DNA from: Amphritea japonica ATCC BAA-1530
GTDB taxonomy: Bacteria > Pseudomonadota > Gammaproteobacteria > Pseudomonadales > Balneatricaceae
Assembly (NCBI RefSeq): GCF_016592435.1
Contig: NZ_AP014545.1
Location: 2,488,693 to 2,552,692 of the forward strand
Direction: 5' to 3'
DNA: 64,000 nucleotides
A program made the position numbers and the translations under genes. Numbering within the stretch: the first letter of the stretch is position 1; each line of letters starts with the position of its first letter. The notes beneath the pieces are model-generated. The model made no database searches, was not told the origin of the DNA, and was given only the letters and a program-made list of their open reading frames with translations. Below, piece by piece: positions 48,096-57,583 of this stretch.

Positions 48096-50342
48096 ATGTT
48101 TAGCTCTCTTACGGTTATTCTTACCGTCACTCTCTATATGGCGGTACTGTTTGGTATCGCCCAGCTTGTTGAACGACGTATTGCTGTGCGCGGCGAGGGG
48201 TTTAAAAGCCCCTGGATCTATTGCCTTTCGCTGGCGGTTTACCATACCTCCTGGACCTTCTATGGCAGTGTCGGCTTTGCCGCCAGTTCCGGCTTGCTTT
48301 TTCTGGGCGTCTATTTGGGAGCCATACTGGGCATCGCCTTTTGGTGGATAACCTTACGACGGATGGTGTTTGCTAAAGAAGTCTTTCGCATTACCAGTAT
48401 CGCAGACTTTATTTCTACCCGGTATAACCGTTCGGAAAGCATCGCCGCGCTCGTTACACTGATTGCCCTGTTTGGCGTTCTTCCCTACATAGCATTACAA
48501 CTAAAAGCGGTGGTAGGCTCATTCCAGCTCATTACTGACCACGAAAGTTCAACCATGGGATGGGGCCTGTCGGGCCTGCTCATTACTCTGTTTATGATCG
48601 CCTTTACTATTATGTTTGGTATGCGCAGGCTTGACCCGACCGAACGCCACCAGGGTATGATGACGGCGCTGGCTGTTGAGTGTGTCATCAAGCTCATCGC
48701 TTTTATTTCTATCGGTTTGTTTGTCAGTTTTTCCCTTTTCGATGGCTTTGATGATATTACCAAGCGACTGTTTGATCAGGGGTTTGAAAAGGTCATCAGC
48801 CTCAGTGGGACTGAAAACTCAGGCGCAATGTGGTTAACCCTGATCATTCTCAGTTTCGCCGCCATCCAGAATCTACCCCGCATGTTTCATGTCGCCGTCG
48901 TCGAAAATGCCAACCACCAGCACATCAAGACGGCGATCTGGGTGCTGCCACTGTATATGATTCTGATTAATCTGTTTGTGGTTCCCATCGCAGCCGGTGG
49001 TCTTCTGATGGGGCTTCCGGAAGATGCTGCTGATTTTTATGTGTTGATGCTGCCTCAGATGGCCGGAAATAACGGTCTTACCCTACTCGCCTTTATCGGG
49101 GGATTTTCAGCTGCCACCGGGATGATCATCATTACCACTATGACGCTCTCAACAATGGCCTCGAACCACCTGATATTACCCCTGCTTGAGCGTCTGCCGG
49201 CCTGCAGATTCCTCAAGCCTTTTCTCCTACAAATCCGCTGGTTACTGGCAGCACTTATATTATTGGGTAGCTATGGTTTCGCTATCGAATTCAGTGATTC
49301 ATATATTCTGGTCGCTATCGGGCTAATATCATTCGTTGCAGTACTACAGTTTTCACCCGCACTGCTCGGCGGCATATTCTGGCACAAGGGCAACAGCATG
49401 GGAGCCGTTTCAGGGCTACTGGCAGGTTTCTCTATGTGGGGTTTTACCCTCATCATCCCGGCGATGGTGAACCAAGGCTGGATCTCAACCGCAATCCTGA
49501 CTGATGGACTGTTCGGCGTCGCGCTCTTCCGGCCAGAAGCCCTCTTCGGACTGGATGGACTGGGGTCTATTCCCCACAGCGTTTTCTGGACACTGCTAGC
49601 CAACGTCGGTTTTTATATTGCCGGCTCTCTACTCTACAGCCCACATAAATCAGAACGTAACCATGCGACTGAGTTTCTCTGCTCGATGAATCCGGCACCC
49701 ACCCAGAAAGCCAGACCAACCGGACTGGACCGTTACATCTCTCTGGACGATAAGCTTAATGAAGCCCAGTCACTTTTAGAAGGTTACCTGAGCGAAGACA
49801 AAACTAAAGAAGCGCTCTACAGAATCACCGAAGACCTTCAAGTCAGTGGAAAAAGCCATATTGCTATTATTGAGCTACTTGAGTTTCATCGTATGCTTGA
49901 ACACGCATTAGCAGGATCAATAGGCTCTGCCAGCGCGCACAAAGCGATGGAAACTAACATCCGCTATAACAACCGGGAATCCACCGACCTTAAAGCCCTT
50001 TATAGCCATCTGGTTAGTGAGCTGGGGCAACACTTGCCAGAATCAGACCAGCTGACAGAGCATGAATCAGGAAACCAAAGCTACGGCCTGATCAATAAAC
50101 TTCAGAATAAACTGTCTAAGCTGGAAAAAACGATTCAACTACGGGATAAGCAGATTAAAGACATGGAGGTAAAGCTGGAATCTCGTTATCAGGATATCTT
50201 TCAGTATCGACTTGAAACCCAGAAAATCCGACAGGAAAATGAAAAGCTTAAGCTGCAACTTGAAAGCACGCTGAAAATTGAAAAAACACAAAACGCTGCA
50301 AAGAAACAGGAAGCGGAAACACCAGACGAGACGAAAAGCTAA
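48096..50342 (+). CDS. CbrA-like sodium/solute-symporter domain protein with STAC-like region and coiled coil, no kinase
   Basis: This 748-residue protein begins with about 13 membrane helices of the SSS (SLC5) family, closest in style to the N-terminus of CbrA sensor kinases (YHTSWTFYGSVGFAA, SIADFISTRYNRSES, ENANHQHIKTAIWVLPLYM). After the last helix (about 510) a soluble region resembles the STAC linker (about 550-640), then a long coiled coil (about 660-735, KLQNKLSKLEKTIQLRDKQI). There is no PAS, HisKA or HATPase domain; the frame ends cleanly at a stop followed by a terminator. It may be a transporter-like receptor working with a separate partner. Homology is by motif memory only. Confidence 0.82.
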   Translation: MFSSLTVILTVTLYMAVLFGIAQLVERRIAVRGEGFKSPWIYCLSLAVYHTSWTFYGSVGFAASSGLLFLGVYLGAILGIAFWWITLRRMVFAKEVFRITSIADFISTRYNRSESIAALVTLIALFGVLPYIALQLKAVVGSFQLITDHESSTMGWGLSGLLITLFMIAFTIMFGMRRLDPTERHQGMMTALAVECVIKLIAFISIGLFVSFSLFDGFDDITKRLFDQGFEKVISLSGTENSGAMWLTLIILSFAAIQNLPRMFHVAVVENANHQHIKTAIWVLPLYMILINLFVVPIAAGGLLMGLPEDAADFYVLMLPQMAGNNGLTLLAFIGGFSAATGMIIITTMTLSTMASNHLILPLLERLPACRFLKPFLLQIRWLLAALILLGSYGFAIEFSDSYILVAIGLISFVAVLQFSPALLGGIFWHKGNSMGAVSGLLAGFSMWGFTLIIPAMVNQGWISTAILTDGLFGVALFRPEALFGLDGLGSIPHSVFWTLLANVGFYIAGSLLYSPHKSERNHATEFLCSMNPAPTQKARPTGLDRYISLDDKLNEAQSLLEGYLSEDKTKEALYRITEDLQVSGKSHIAIIELLEFHRMLEHALAGSIGSASAHKAMETNIRYNNRESTDLKALYSHLVSELGQHLPESDQLTEHESGNQSYGLINKLQNKLSKLEKTIQLRDKQIKDMEVKLESRYQDIFQYRLETQKIRQENEKLKLQLESTLKIEKTQNAAKKQEAETPDETKS

Positions 50343-50374
50343 AAAAAAACAGCCGCTCAAGCGGCTGTTTTTTT
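50343..50374. terminator. Bidirectional intrinsic terminator between the symporter and mscS genes
   Basis: AACAGCCGC-TCAA-GCGGCTGTT is flanked by A and T runs, immediately after the symporter-gene stop and 15 nt from the mscS stop. Confidence 0.92.
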
Positions 50375-50388
50375 AATAACAATAAAGC

Positions 50389-51198
50389 TTATTCGCTATC
50401 TTGCTTATACTGATGAACATCCATCTGTGGATAAGGGATAGAGATACCTTCCTGATCAAAACGCAATTTAACGTTTTCAGTAGTATCAAACATCACACCC
50501 CAGTAATCCGCGGAGTTAACCCATGGACGTACGACGAAGTTAACACTGCTATCAGCCAGTTCAGATACCGCAATAACCGGCGCCGGATCTTTCAAAACAC
50601 GCTCATCACTGGTAACTATCTCTTCCAGCAAAGCTTTGGCTTTTTTCAGATCATCGTCATAACCAATTCCAAAAACCATGTCCACACGGCGAGTATCACG
50701 GGCCGAAAAGTTAACAATAACGCCGCTGTAGATATTGCCGTTTGGCACAATTACTTCTTTATTATCACCGGTGCGCATAATGGTATTGAAGATACTGATA
50801 TGCTCTACAACACCGTTTACACCAGCCGCTTCAATGAAGTCACCTTCCTTGAACGGACGAAAAACAATCAGCATTACGCCCGCAGCAAAGTTCTGCAAAG
50901 AGCCTTGCAGTGCCAGACCAATAGCCAAACCTGCAGCACCCACCAACGCAATCATTGAGGTAGTATCAACGCCCAACTGATCCAGTGACGCTACGATCAC
51001 TACCAACAGCAACAGCATGTTAGCAATAGAGGAGATAAAGTTAACCAGTATCTCTTCCATGTTTCCTTTACGCAGTACTTTCCCCAGCATGTTTACCAGG
51101 AACTTTGCGATAATACGACCAACGATGAAGATTGCAGCCGCTAGTGCAATATTAATTGCCCATGGCAGCACATAAACTTCAACAAATGACATATCCAT
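50389..51198 (-). CDS. mscS: Small-conductance mechanosensitive channel MscS
   Basis: This 269-residue protein has three N-terminal membrane helices, the pore-lining TM3 with Gly/Ala packing (GAAGLAIGLALQGSLQNFAAG) and a beta/alpha cytoplasmic vestibule domain. It releases solutes on osmotic downshock. ATG 51198 follows AAAAGGGGAAA. Confidence 0.95.
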   Translation of the reverse strand: MDMSFVEVYVLPWAINIALAAAIFIVGRIIAKFLVNMLGKVLRKGNMEEILVNFISSIANMLLLLVVIVASLDQLGVDTTSMIALVGAAGLAIGLALQGSLQNFAAGVMLIVFRPFKEGDFIEAAGVNGVVEHISIFNTIMRTGDNKEVIVPNGNIYSGVIVNFSARDTRRVDMVFGIGYDDDLKKAKALLEEIVTSDERVLKDPAPVIAVSELADSSVNFVVRPWVNSADYWGVMFDTTENVKLRFDQEGISIPYPQMDVHQYKQDSE

Positions 51199-51385
51199 TT
51201 ATTTTTTCCCCTTTTTCTCATAGAACTATTAGCAGATGGCACTCAGTGTTTAAAAATAAACGATTCCCGTACAACTACCACCTGCGCGTGAATATCACAC
51301 AAGCATAGTCAAAAAGTCCATTTAAAACAGTATTTTTCGCGCTAAAATAGACTTAATCTAATCAACCTGTAGTCATTCATAGAAA

Positions 51386-53161
51386 ATGCCTGAATCAGTA
51401 CCAAAACCCCTATTTAAACTACGTGATTATCAGCAGGATGCCGTCGAGGCAACCCTGACGCACTTCCGTCATAGCAATCAGCCTGCTGTAATTGTGTTAC
51501 CTACCGGGGCAGGAAAAAGCCTGGTTATTGCTGAACTGGCCAAACTGGCACGACGTAAAATCCTGGTGCTGGCCCATGTCAAAGAGTTGATTGAACAAAA
51601 CCACAGTAAATACCTCAGCTACGGCCTTGAAGGAGGCCTGTACTCAGCAGGCCTTAAGCTCAAACAGAGCCATCTTCAGGTAACCTTTGCCAGCGTTCAG
51701 TCGGTTGCCCGTAATTTGCAAGACTTCGCCACTGAACACTCGCTGGTTATCATCGATGAGTGTCATCGTATCAGTGATGATGAGAACAGCCAGTATCAAA
51801 AAATCTTCTCTCAGCTGAAAAAATTTAATCCCCAACTGAAGCTCCTGGGCTTGACGGCTACCCCCTACCGGATGGGAATGGGCTGGATTTATCGCTACCA
51901 CTACCGCGGCTTTTGTCGCAGCAGCGAACCCCGCCCTTTTGAACACTGTATTTATGAGCTGCCACTACAATATATGATAAAACGGGGCTTTCTGACCCCG
52001 CCCAGAATGATCGATGCGCCTATTGCTCAATATGATTTCTCCACCCTTAGTGCTAACCAGTTCGGCAACTACTCAGAAACAGACGTCAACCAATTACTGG
52101 TGAATCATCCCAGAGTCACCCAGGCTATCTGTGAGCAGGTTATCGAATTAGCAGCCGAGCGCCGGGGGGTCATGATATTTGCCGCCACGGTAAAGCATGC
52201 CCATGAAGTATGCGGTTATCTGCCAGAGGCTGAAACTGCACTGATAACCGGCGCCACCGCAAACACTGAACGGGATGAACTGATCCACTTATTTAAACAG
52301 CAAAAGATCAAATATCTGGTCAATGTTGCCGTTCTGACAACCGGATTCGATGCACCGCATGTAGATTTCATCGCTATCCTCAGGCCAACCCAGTCAGTCT
52401 CCCTCTTCCAGCAGATAATAGGTCGGGGACTTCGGTTGGCAGAACAAAAAAAAGACTGCCTGATAATGGATTATGCCGGCAACGGCTTCGACCTGTTTGC
52501 ACCAGAAGTAGGACAACCCAAACCGGACAGCAGCAGCGTACCGGTTCAGGTGTTTTGTCCAGTCTGTGAGTTTGCTAATATTTTTTGGGGAAAGACCGAC
52601 GAGGAAGGTCATATTCTTGAGCATTTTGGCAGACGTTGTCAGGGAACTATAGCACTGAACAGCGCTGACAAAGCATCGAACAAAAGAGCTCAATGCGACT
52701 TTCGCTTTCGCTTCAAAGAGTGCCCGCAGTGTAACGCCGAAAATGATATCGCAGCCCGGAACTGTCACCGGTGTGACCACGCCATTATTGACCCTGATGA
52801 TCAGCTAAAATCAGCATTGAAACTAAAAGATGCACGGGTAATTCGTTGTGCGGGGATCTCACTGAGCGAAACCAAGCAAAAACTTAAAGTAATCTATCAT
52901 GATGAACAGGGTGAGGAGCTAAGCGAGCTTTTTGATATGCAAAATTCAAAGCAGCGCAAACGCTTCAATAATTTGTTTGGACGCCGTTTTCAACAGAGCA
53001 GCCAGCCAACAGAGTTCAAAACCCTGGAGGCCGTCCTCGCCGTAGCTGATCAGTTCACCGCTCCAGATTTTGTAGTGGCCAGAAAATCAGGACAGTTCTG
53101 GCGAGTTCAGGAAAGAGTATTCGACTACCAGGGTAACTACCGTAAAGCCAATCAGCTTTAA
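51386..53161 (+). CDS. radD: DEAD/DEAH-type helicase RadD (YejH)
   Basis: This 591-residue superfamily 2 helicase has Q-motif [10 protein letters not shown], Walker [21 protein letters not shown] and motif [11 protein letters not shown]. The C-terminus has paired Cys sets (CPVCEF; CPQCNA and CHRCD) for zinc. The size equals E. coli RadD (586), which assists RecA-dependent repair and interacts with SSB. Confidence 0.92.
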   Translation: MPESVPKPLFKLRDYQQDAVEATLTHFRHSNQPAVIVLPTGAGKSLVIAELAKLARRKILVLAHVKELIEQNHSKYLSYGLEGGLYSAGLKLKQSHLQVTFASVQSVARNLQDFATEHSLVIIDECHRISDDENSQYQKIFSQLKKFNPQLKLLGLTATPYRMGMGWIYRYHYRGFCRSSEPRPFEHCIYELPLQYMIKRGFLTPPRMIDAPIAQYDFSTLSANQFGNYSETDVNQLLVNHPRVTQAICEQVIELAAERRGVMIFAATVKHAHEVCGYLPEAETALITGATANTERDELIHLFKQQKIKYLVNVAVLTTGFDAPHVDFIAILRPTQSVSLFQQIIGRGLRLAEQKKDCLIMDYAGNGFDLFAPEVGQPKPDSSSVPVQVFCPVCEFANIFWGKTDEEGHILEHFGRRCQGTIALNSADKASNKRAQCDFRFRFKECPQCNAENDIAARNCHRCDHAIIDPDDQLKSALKLKDARVIRCAGISLSETKQKLKVIYHDEQGEELSELFDMQNSKQRKRFNNLFGRRFQQSSQPTEFKTLEAVLAVADQFTAPDFVVARKSGQFWRVQERVFDYQGNYRKANQL

Positions 53162-53183
53162 GACCCAACACCTTCACATTGAT

Positions 53184-54044
53184 TCAACCACCGACCACTC
53201 GTTCCGGTAACCAGCGTAGTGAATCAAACAGCCCCTCCATCACGTTGAGTCGGGGCGTACTGCGATGTTGAATAAACTGTGTTGGCACTATGGCAATCTC
53301 CTCGGGGAGTGATTCAAAGGTCAAACTATCCCGATAGATCGACAGTTCAACCACATTACGGGGCATCAATGTCACGCCTAACCCCTGAGCGACACACCCC
53401 AGAATACCCTCAAGCGTTCCCAATTCACTTAACGCAAAGCGGTTACCCTGATAATCCCGACACCATTGCAGCGCTTTTTTTCGATAGGCACAACCCTCAC
53501 GAAACAGTATAAGTGTTTCTGAAGGTTCAGTATTTCGGGGTCGCACCAGCACCAGTTCCTGCTCAAAGACATCCAGAATGATCAAATCTTTATGCACAAC
53601 AGGTCCCCCTACAAACGCACAATCGATATGATGTTCCAGCACCGCCCTTAATAGCTCTGCTGTCGTTGTTGCAGTCACTCTGGGCTGGAGCTTGGGGCAG
53701 ATCTCCCGCAATGCACCCAACATTTGCGGTAGATGGGTTGCGGTAAAAGATTCCATTGCACCGATATTTATTTCTGCTGCACCTTTTTCAGATAACCGAA
53801 CCGCGACACCCGCCTGTCGTTCAAGCTGAAGTATCTGCTCAGCGTAATCCAACAATATTCGTCCGGGCCGGGTCAGTTCAAGACCCCGCCCTTTGCGGGA
53901 AAACAGTTTAGTACCCAGCTCTTCTTCCAGTCGCTGTATCCGGGTCGTGACATTAGACTGGACGGTGTTCATCTGCTTTGCAGCCGCCAGAACCCCACCC
54001 TCTTTCGCCACCTTTTCAAAAGTCTTCAGTGCTATCAGTTCCAT
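53184..54044 (-). CDS. LysR-family transcriptional regulator
   Basis: This 286-residue LTTR has the N-terminal HTH (about 4-60; FEKVAKEGGVLAAAKQMNTV, ELGTKLFSRKGRG) and a PBP2-type effector domain. It is divergent from the MFS gene and shares a 164-nt control region with a 7-3-7 inverted repeat, so it probably regulates that transporter and itself. Confidence 0.92.
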   Translation of the reverse strand: MELIALKTFEKVAKEGGVLAAAKQMNTVQSNVTTRIQRLEEELGTKLFSRKGRGLELTRPGRILLDYAEQILQLERQAGVAVRLSEKGAAEINIGAMESFTATHLPQMLGALREICPKLQPRVTATTTAELLRAVLEHHIDCAFVGGPVVHKDLIILDVFEQELVLVRPRNTEPSETLILFREGCAYRKKALQWCRDYQGNRFALSELGTLEGILGCVAQGLGVTLMPRNVVELSIYRDSLTFESLPEEIAIVPTQFIQHRSTPRLNVMEGLFDSLRWLPERVVGG

Positions 54045-54074
54045 AGTCGTCTCACTTCAATCACACCAACTTTA

Positions 54075-54091
54075 GTTCTTAATATAAGAAC
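54075..54091. promoter_or_regulatory. Candidate LysR operator in the divergent LysR/MFS region
   Basis: GTTCTTA-ATA-TAAGAAC is a perfect 7-bp inverted repeat that contains the T-N11-A pattern. It is placed 31-47 bp from the LysR start and about 120 bp from the MFS start. Confidence 0.6.
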
Positions 54092-54208
54092 AATAGTATC
54101 TTTATAATTCGTTTGTAAAGAATCATATTGATATATACGCTTATAAACATAGCTAAGTTAGAACAAAAACAGGCCATAATCGGCGGCAAAGCTCTTTGGA
54201 AACGCTCT

Positions 54209-55405
54209 ATGAATACCGTTAATAATAAGCAACACCTTAAAGTGCTGGGTTCAGGATTACTGGGATTGATACTCACAGTCGGCATCGCACGTTTCTGCTA
54301 TACAACCCTGCTACCTGCGATGCAGGCCGAAGCTGAACTGAGTGATCTGGCGGGTGGTTATCTGGCCACCATTAACTACATAGGCTATATGTGTGGCGCT
54401 CTGATGGCGGCAACCATCGGCAATCTCAAAACCAAGGACATGCTCTACCGTGCCGGCCTGATTACTGCGGTGATAACAACACTGGGTATGGCCCTGACCG
54501 ACAACCTCTGGCTGTGGGGAATACTGCGCTTTTTCTCGGGTTTAAGCAGCGCCAGTGGTATGTTAATCAGTGCCGGACTCATCATGAACTGGCTCCTCCG
54601 CCACGGCCACCGGGCTGAGTTAGGTATTCACTACGCAGGAGCTGGACTGGGTATTATTGTCAGTGGGCTGGCTGCTGAAATAATGATCGGTCACCTTGAC
54701 TGGCGAGAGCAATGGCTTGCCGTTGGCCTGATAGGTTCACTAATCGCTATCCCCGCCTGGCGCTGGTTACCCCGTCCAGACACAAGTCATCAGACAACGG
54801 CCGGCCAACAGCTTAAGGACAATCCTCCCAGCCGCCGCTGGTTAATGCTGCTGGGCATCATGTACTTTTGCGCCGGATACGCTTATGTGATCAGCGCAAC
54901 CTTTCTGGTGGCCATTGTAGAAGCCCAGCCCGCCCTGCAAGGCGACGGGCAGATTGTCTGGATATTTGTCGGACTGAGTGCAACGCCTGCCGTTATTTTA
55001 TGGGACAGAGTTGCGCGAAAACTAGGCGAACTAAACGCCCTGCTCATCGCCTTTATGATTCAAATCGTCGGTATTATTCTGCCCGCCCTGAACGATAACC
55101 TGGGGTTAGTGTTGTTAAGCGCGGTTCTCTATGGCGGTAGCTTCATCGGCATCGTCAGCCTGGTACTGGCAATGGCGGGCCGCTTCTATCCAACCAAACC
55201 CGCCAAGCTGATGGGCAAGCTCACCCTGTTGTACGGTACTGCGCAGATTTGCGCCCCGGCCATCGCCGGTATTATCGCAGATCAGGGTGGCACTTATGCT
55301 GACTCCCTCTATATCGCGGCAGCAATCTCCGTATTAGGTGCAGGAATGATATTGATACTAAAAGCCAGTCAACAACGTGAGCTCGCCTTGATTAACGAGC
55401 GATAA
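54209..55405 (+). CDS. MFS transporter, YbfB/YjiJ family
   Basis: This 398-residue protein has 12 predicted membrane helices. GIARFCYTTLLPAMQAEAEL is typical of the YbfB/YjiJ group. The substrate is unknown. ATG 54209 (MNTVNNKQ) follows TTTGGAAACG; a longer frame to 54128 reads through the divergent control region. Confidence 0.9.
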   Translation: MNTVNNKQHLKVLGSGLLGLILTVGIARFCYTTLLPAMQAEAELSDLAGGYLATINYIGYMCGALMAATIGNLKTKDMLYRAGLITAVITTLGMALTDNLWLWGILRFFSGLSSASGMLISAGLIMNWLLRHGHRAELGIHYAGAGLGIIVSGLAAEIMIGHLDWREQWLAVGLIGSLIAIPAWRWLPRPDTSHQTTAGQQLKDNPPSRRWLMLLGIMYFCAGYAYVISATFLVAIVEAQPALQGDGQIVWIFVGLSATPAVILWDRVARKLGELNALLIAFMIQIVGIILPALNDNLGLVLLSAVLYGGSFIGIVSLVLAMAGRFYPTKPAKLMGKLTLLYGTAQICAPAIAGIIADQGGTYADSLYIAAAISVLGAGMILILKASQQRELALINER

Positions 55406-55415
55406 TACAAAAGAA

Positions 55416-55437
55416 AAACGGCTCGAATGAGCCGTTT
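55416..55437. terminator. Stem-loop terminator between convergent genes
   Basis: AAACGGCTC-GAAT-GAGCCGTTT lies between the MFS gene and the 133-residue gene on the other strand. The T tract is short, especially on the plus strand. Confidence 0.75.
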
Positions 55438-55457
55438 ATATTAATGAAACGATCAGA

Positions 55458-55859
55458 TTAACTAACCAGCCAGACCTCTCGGGCCCACTCCCATACTGTC
55501 GTCCACTCCTCGATCTCACCACTTTCGGGGGTCCAGAACACCACGGCTCCCTCAATAGTCACCGCGTAAAAGCCACCGTCGTGTGCGCAGATAGGTGTCT
55601 GTTCACGAGACAAACCGATAGACCAGGCGTAAGCGGCCACCTCAGGCAAGTGAGTATGGGCAGAAGCATCAGCAACAGTTACCGGTTCCATCGAACCACA
55701 CACCACATCACTAACCGTTAGAAGAAATTCTTTAAAATCTGGATACAGGGGTACGCAGATATCTTCTTCTGCCGAAACGACATCGTCGAAATCAGGCAGT
55801 TCCAAAGGGGTTACCACGTCGATATTCGCATCGCGCAGTGCATCAATTACATCTTGCAT
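55458..55859 (-). CDS. SMI1/KNR4 (SUKH)-like small protein
   Basis: This 133-residue acidic protein has PLYPDFKEFLLTVSDVV, an aromatic-rich FYAVTIEGAVVFWTP and a Trp-rich end (WTTVWEWAREVW), the pattern of SUKH-like domains. Such proteins include toxin immunity proteins, but no toxin gene is adjacent, so a housekeeping role is equally possible. The ATG at 55859 is 57 nt downstream of the peroxiredoxin stop. Confidence 0.65.
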   Translation of the reverse strand: MQDVIDALRDANIDVVTPLELPDFDDVVSAEEDICVPLYPDFKEFLLTVSDVVCGSMEPVTVADASAHTHLPEVAAYAWSIGLSREQTPICAHDGGFYAVTIEGAVVFWTPESGEIEEWTTVWEWAREVWLVS

Positions 55860-55915
55860 AATGTCTCGCTTAGAAGGCCTCGATATCTCTCATTAACTGA
55901 AAAGAGACGGTTATA

Positions 55916-56389
55916 TCAGAGCAGTTCCAACATCGCTTCAGCGCTGCTCACTTCAAAGCTCTTAGGCTCTTCAAGGTGCAACGCAGTGACGACTGAATCT
56001 TCAATAATCATTGCATAACGTCGTGAACGGGTACCACCAAAAGACCCACTGTCCATCTCCAGACCGAACGCTTTGGTCAGATCAGCACCACCATCAGCCA
56101 CCATAGTGATCTTCTCTGCGTTCTGTGCATCCGCCCAGGCTTTCATCACAAAGGCGTCATTCACAGAGAGACATGCGATAAGATCTACGCCTTTATCAAA
56201 AAACTCATCCGCTTTAACCACATATCCAGGCAGATGAGAGGCAGAGCAGGTCGGCGTAAAAGCACCAGGCAGCGCAAACATTACAACTTTCTTTCCCGCC
56301 AACAATTGATCTGCACTAACCGCTGAAGTCTCACCACCTGCAACTGCGCTCACGCTAATCGCCGGAATTTTATCACCTACCTGAATCAT
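55916..56389 (-). CDS. Peroxiredoxin (Prx5-type)
   Basis: This 157-residue thiol peroxidase has the peroxidatic Cys in PGAFTPTCSASHLPGY, the Prx5 family signature, and a second Cys (LIACLSV) near residue 73. The conserved Arg in RSRRYAMI matches the active-site set. It reduces hydroperoxides with a thiol donor. There is no attached glutaredoxin domain. Confidence 0.94.
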   Translation of the reverse strand: MIQVGDKIPAISVSAVAGGETSAVSADQLLAGKKVVMFALPGAFTPTCSASHLPGYVVKADEFFDKGVDLIACLSVNDAFVMKAWADAQNAEKITMVADGGADLTKAFGLEMDSGSFGGTRSRRYAMIIEDSVVTALHLEEPKSFEVSSAEAMLELL

Positions 56390-56515
56390 AATCGTTACCT
56401 TATAAAAATGTTATTTTATACGTAGTTGTTAGGTGCAACACAGACCCCGAATCATCCGGCATTTCACACGATAAGGGAAGCTTAACTTGCTTCCCCCAAA
56501 GAGATAAACAGAGGG

Positions 56516-56836
56516 TTAAAAACTAAAACCAAAGCGTAAAACCACGAAGAACAGCATGCCCGCGATAATCGTTGTCAGCAGATCTTTACGCCAAAATGAC
56601 ACCAGCGCAGCAAATAGCCCCGCCAATAACCATGGATTATTAACCCCAATCCAAAGCTCTCCCCGGGGCACCAGCACAGCAGGCATAATGATCGCCGTGA
56701 GCACCACCGGTGGTACAAAATTCAGCCCAGTGATTAACCAACCAGGGAAGTGTACCTTGCCTGCCACGGCGAACAGCAGGTAACGCACACTAAAAGTCAC
56801 CAGAAACATCCCCACAATCAATCCTGCTTCATTCAT
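56516..56836 (-). CDS. azlD: AzlD-family branched-chain amino acid export subunit
   Basis: This 106-residue membrane protein has four helices (for example LPA-like VVLTAIIMPAVLVPRGELW). It overlaps azlC by 8 nt. AzlC and AzlD together export branched-chain amino acids in studied systems. Confidence 0.9.
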   Translation of the reverse strand: MNEAGLIVGMFLVTFSVRYLLFAVAGKVHFPGWLITGLNFVPPVVLTAIIMPAVLVPRGELWIGVNNPWLLAGLFAALVSFWRKDLLTTIIAGMLFFVVLRFGFSF

Positions 56837-57581
56837 GGGAAGGTTCCTGTGCAGAATTCCGTTTCAACAACAGGTGCATAGATAACCCCGTTGAGATACC
56901 GCAGATAGCCGCTACCATCAAACCCAGCTTATGAGGCAAGCCCAGAGTAGCCATTGCCATTGCAGCTGCGACAATCACAGCTCCCCACATAGGCTTACTT
57001 TTCAGATAGGGCACCACCATGCCGATAAACGTAACCGACATAGCAAAATCTAATCCCCAATGCGTCATATCCGGAAACAACTCCCCCAGACCTATACCCA
57101 GGCCGGTACAGAGTACCCAGTTACTGTACATTGCCAGCCATGACCCCAGATAAAACCAGTGGGCATGGGTAGTATTTTCCTGCAGTAAAAAGCGGTTACT
57201 GACCGCCGCAAAGGTTTCATCCGTCAAGCCAAATGCCATCATTAACCGCCAGCGTTGCGGCAAGTGTCGTACCTTTGGCACCAGATTAGCGGCATAGAGA
57301 ATATGCCGCAGGTTGACCACAAAGGTGGTAGCAATAATAACCGGTATAGCTGCCCCGGCTGCCATCAAACCGAGGGCGATGAACTGAGCTGAGCCGGCAA
57401 ACACAATAACCGACATAGCCAACGCCCCCCATGCAGACAAACCACTGGGACCTGCCAGAGTGCCAAAAATGATCCCAAAAGGAATAGCTCCAACAATTAA
57501 TGGCAAAGTCGCCTTAGCACCGTCGAGCATCTCTCGACGCTTGATAGCCGTCACTGTCTGGCTCAATATCTGACTACTCAC
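56829..57581 (-). CDS. azlC: AzlC-family branched-chain amino acid exporter
   Basis: This 250-residue membrane protein has LPLIVGAIPFGIIFGTLA, VFAGSAQFIAL and FGLTDETFAAVS, the AzlC signature. It starts with GTG 57581, 2 nt after the regulator's stop, so all three genes are one operon. AzlD is the partner. Confidence 0.92.
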   Translation of the reverse strand: MSSQILSQTVTAIKRREMLDGAKATLPLIVGAIPFGIIFGTLAGPSGLSAWGALAMSVIVFAGSAQFIALGLMAAGAAIPVIIATTFVVNLRHILYAANLVPKVRHLPQRWRLMMAFGLTDETFAAVSNRFLLQENTTHAHWFYLGSWLAMYSNWVLCTGLGIGLGELFPDMTHWGLDFAMSVTFIGMVVPYLKSKPMWGAVIVAAAMAMATLGLPHKLGLMVAAICGISTGLSMHLLLKRNSAQEPSHE

Positions 57582-57583
57582 AT

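Noticed and set aside
55458-55859. Toxin-immunity pair at the SUKH-like gene
   Set aside because: No toxin-like gene adjoins it; neighbours are a peroxiredoxin and an MFS transporter.
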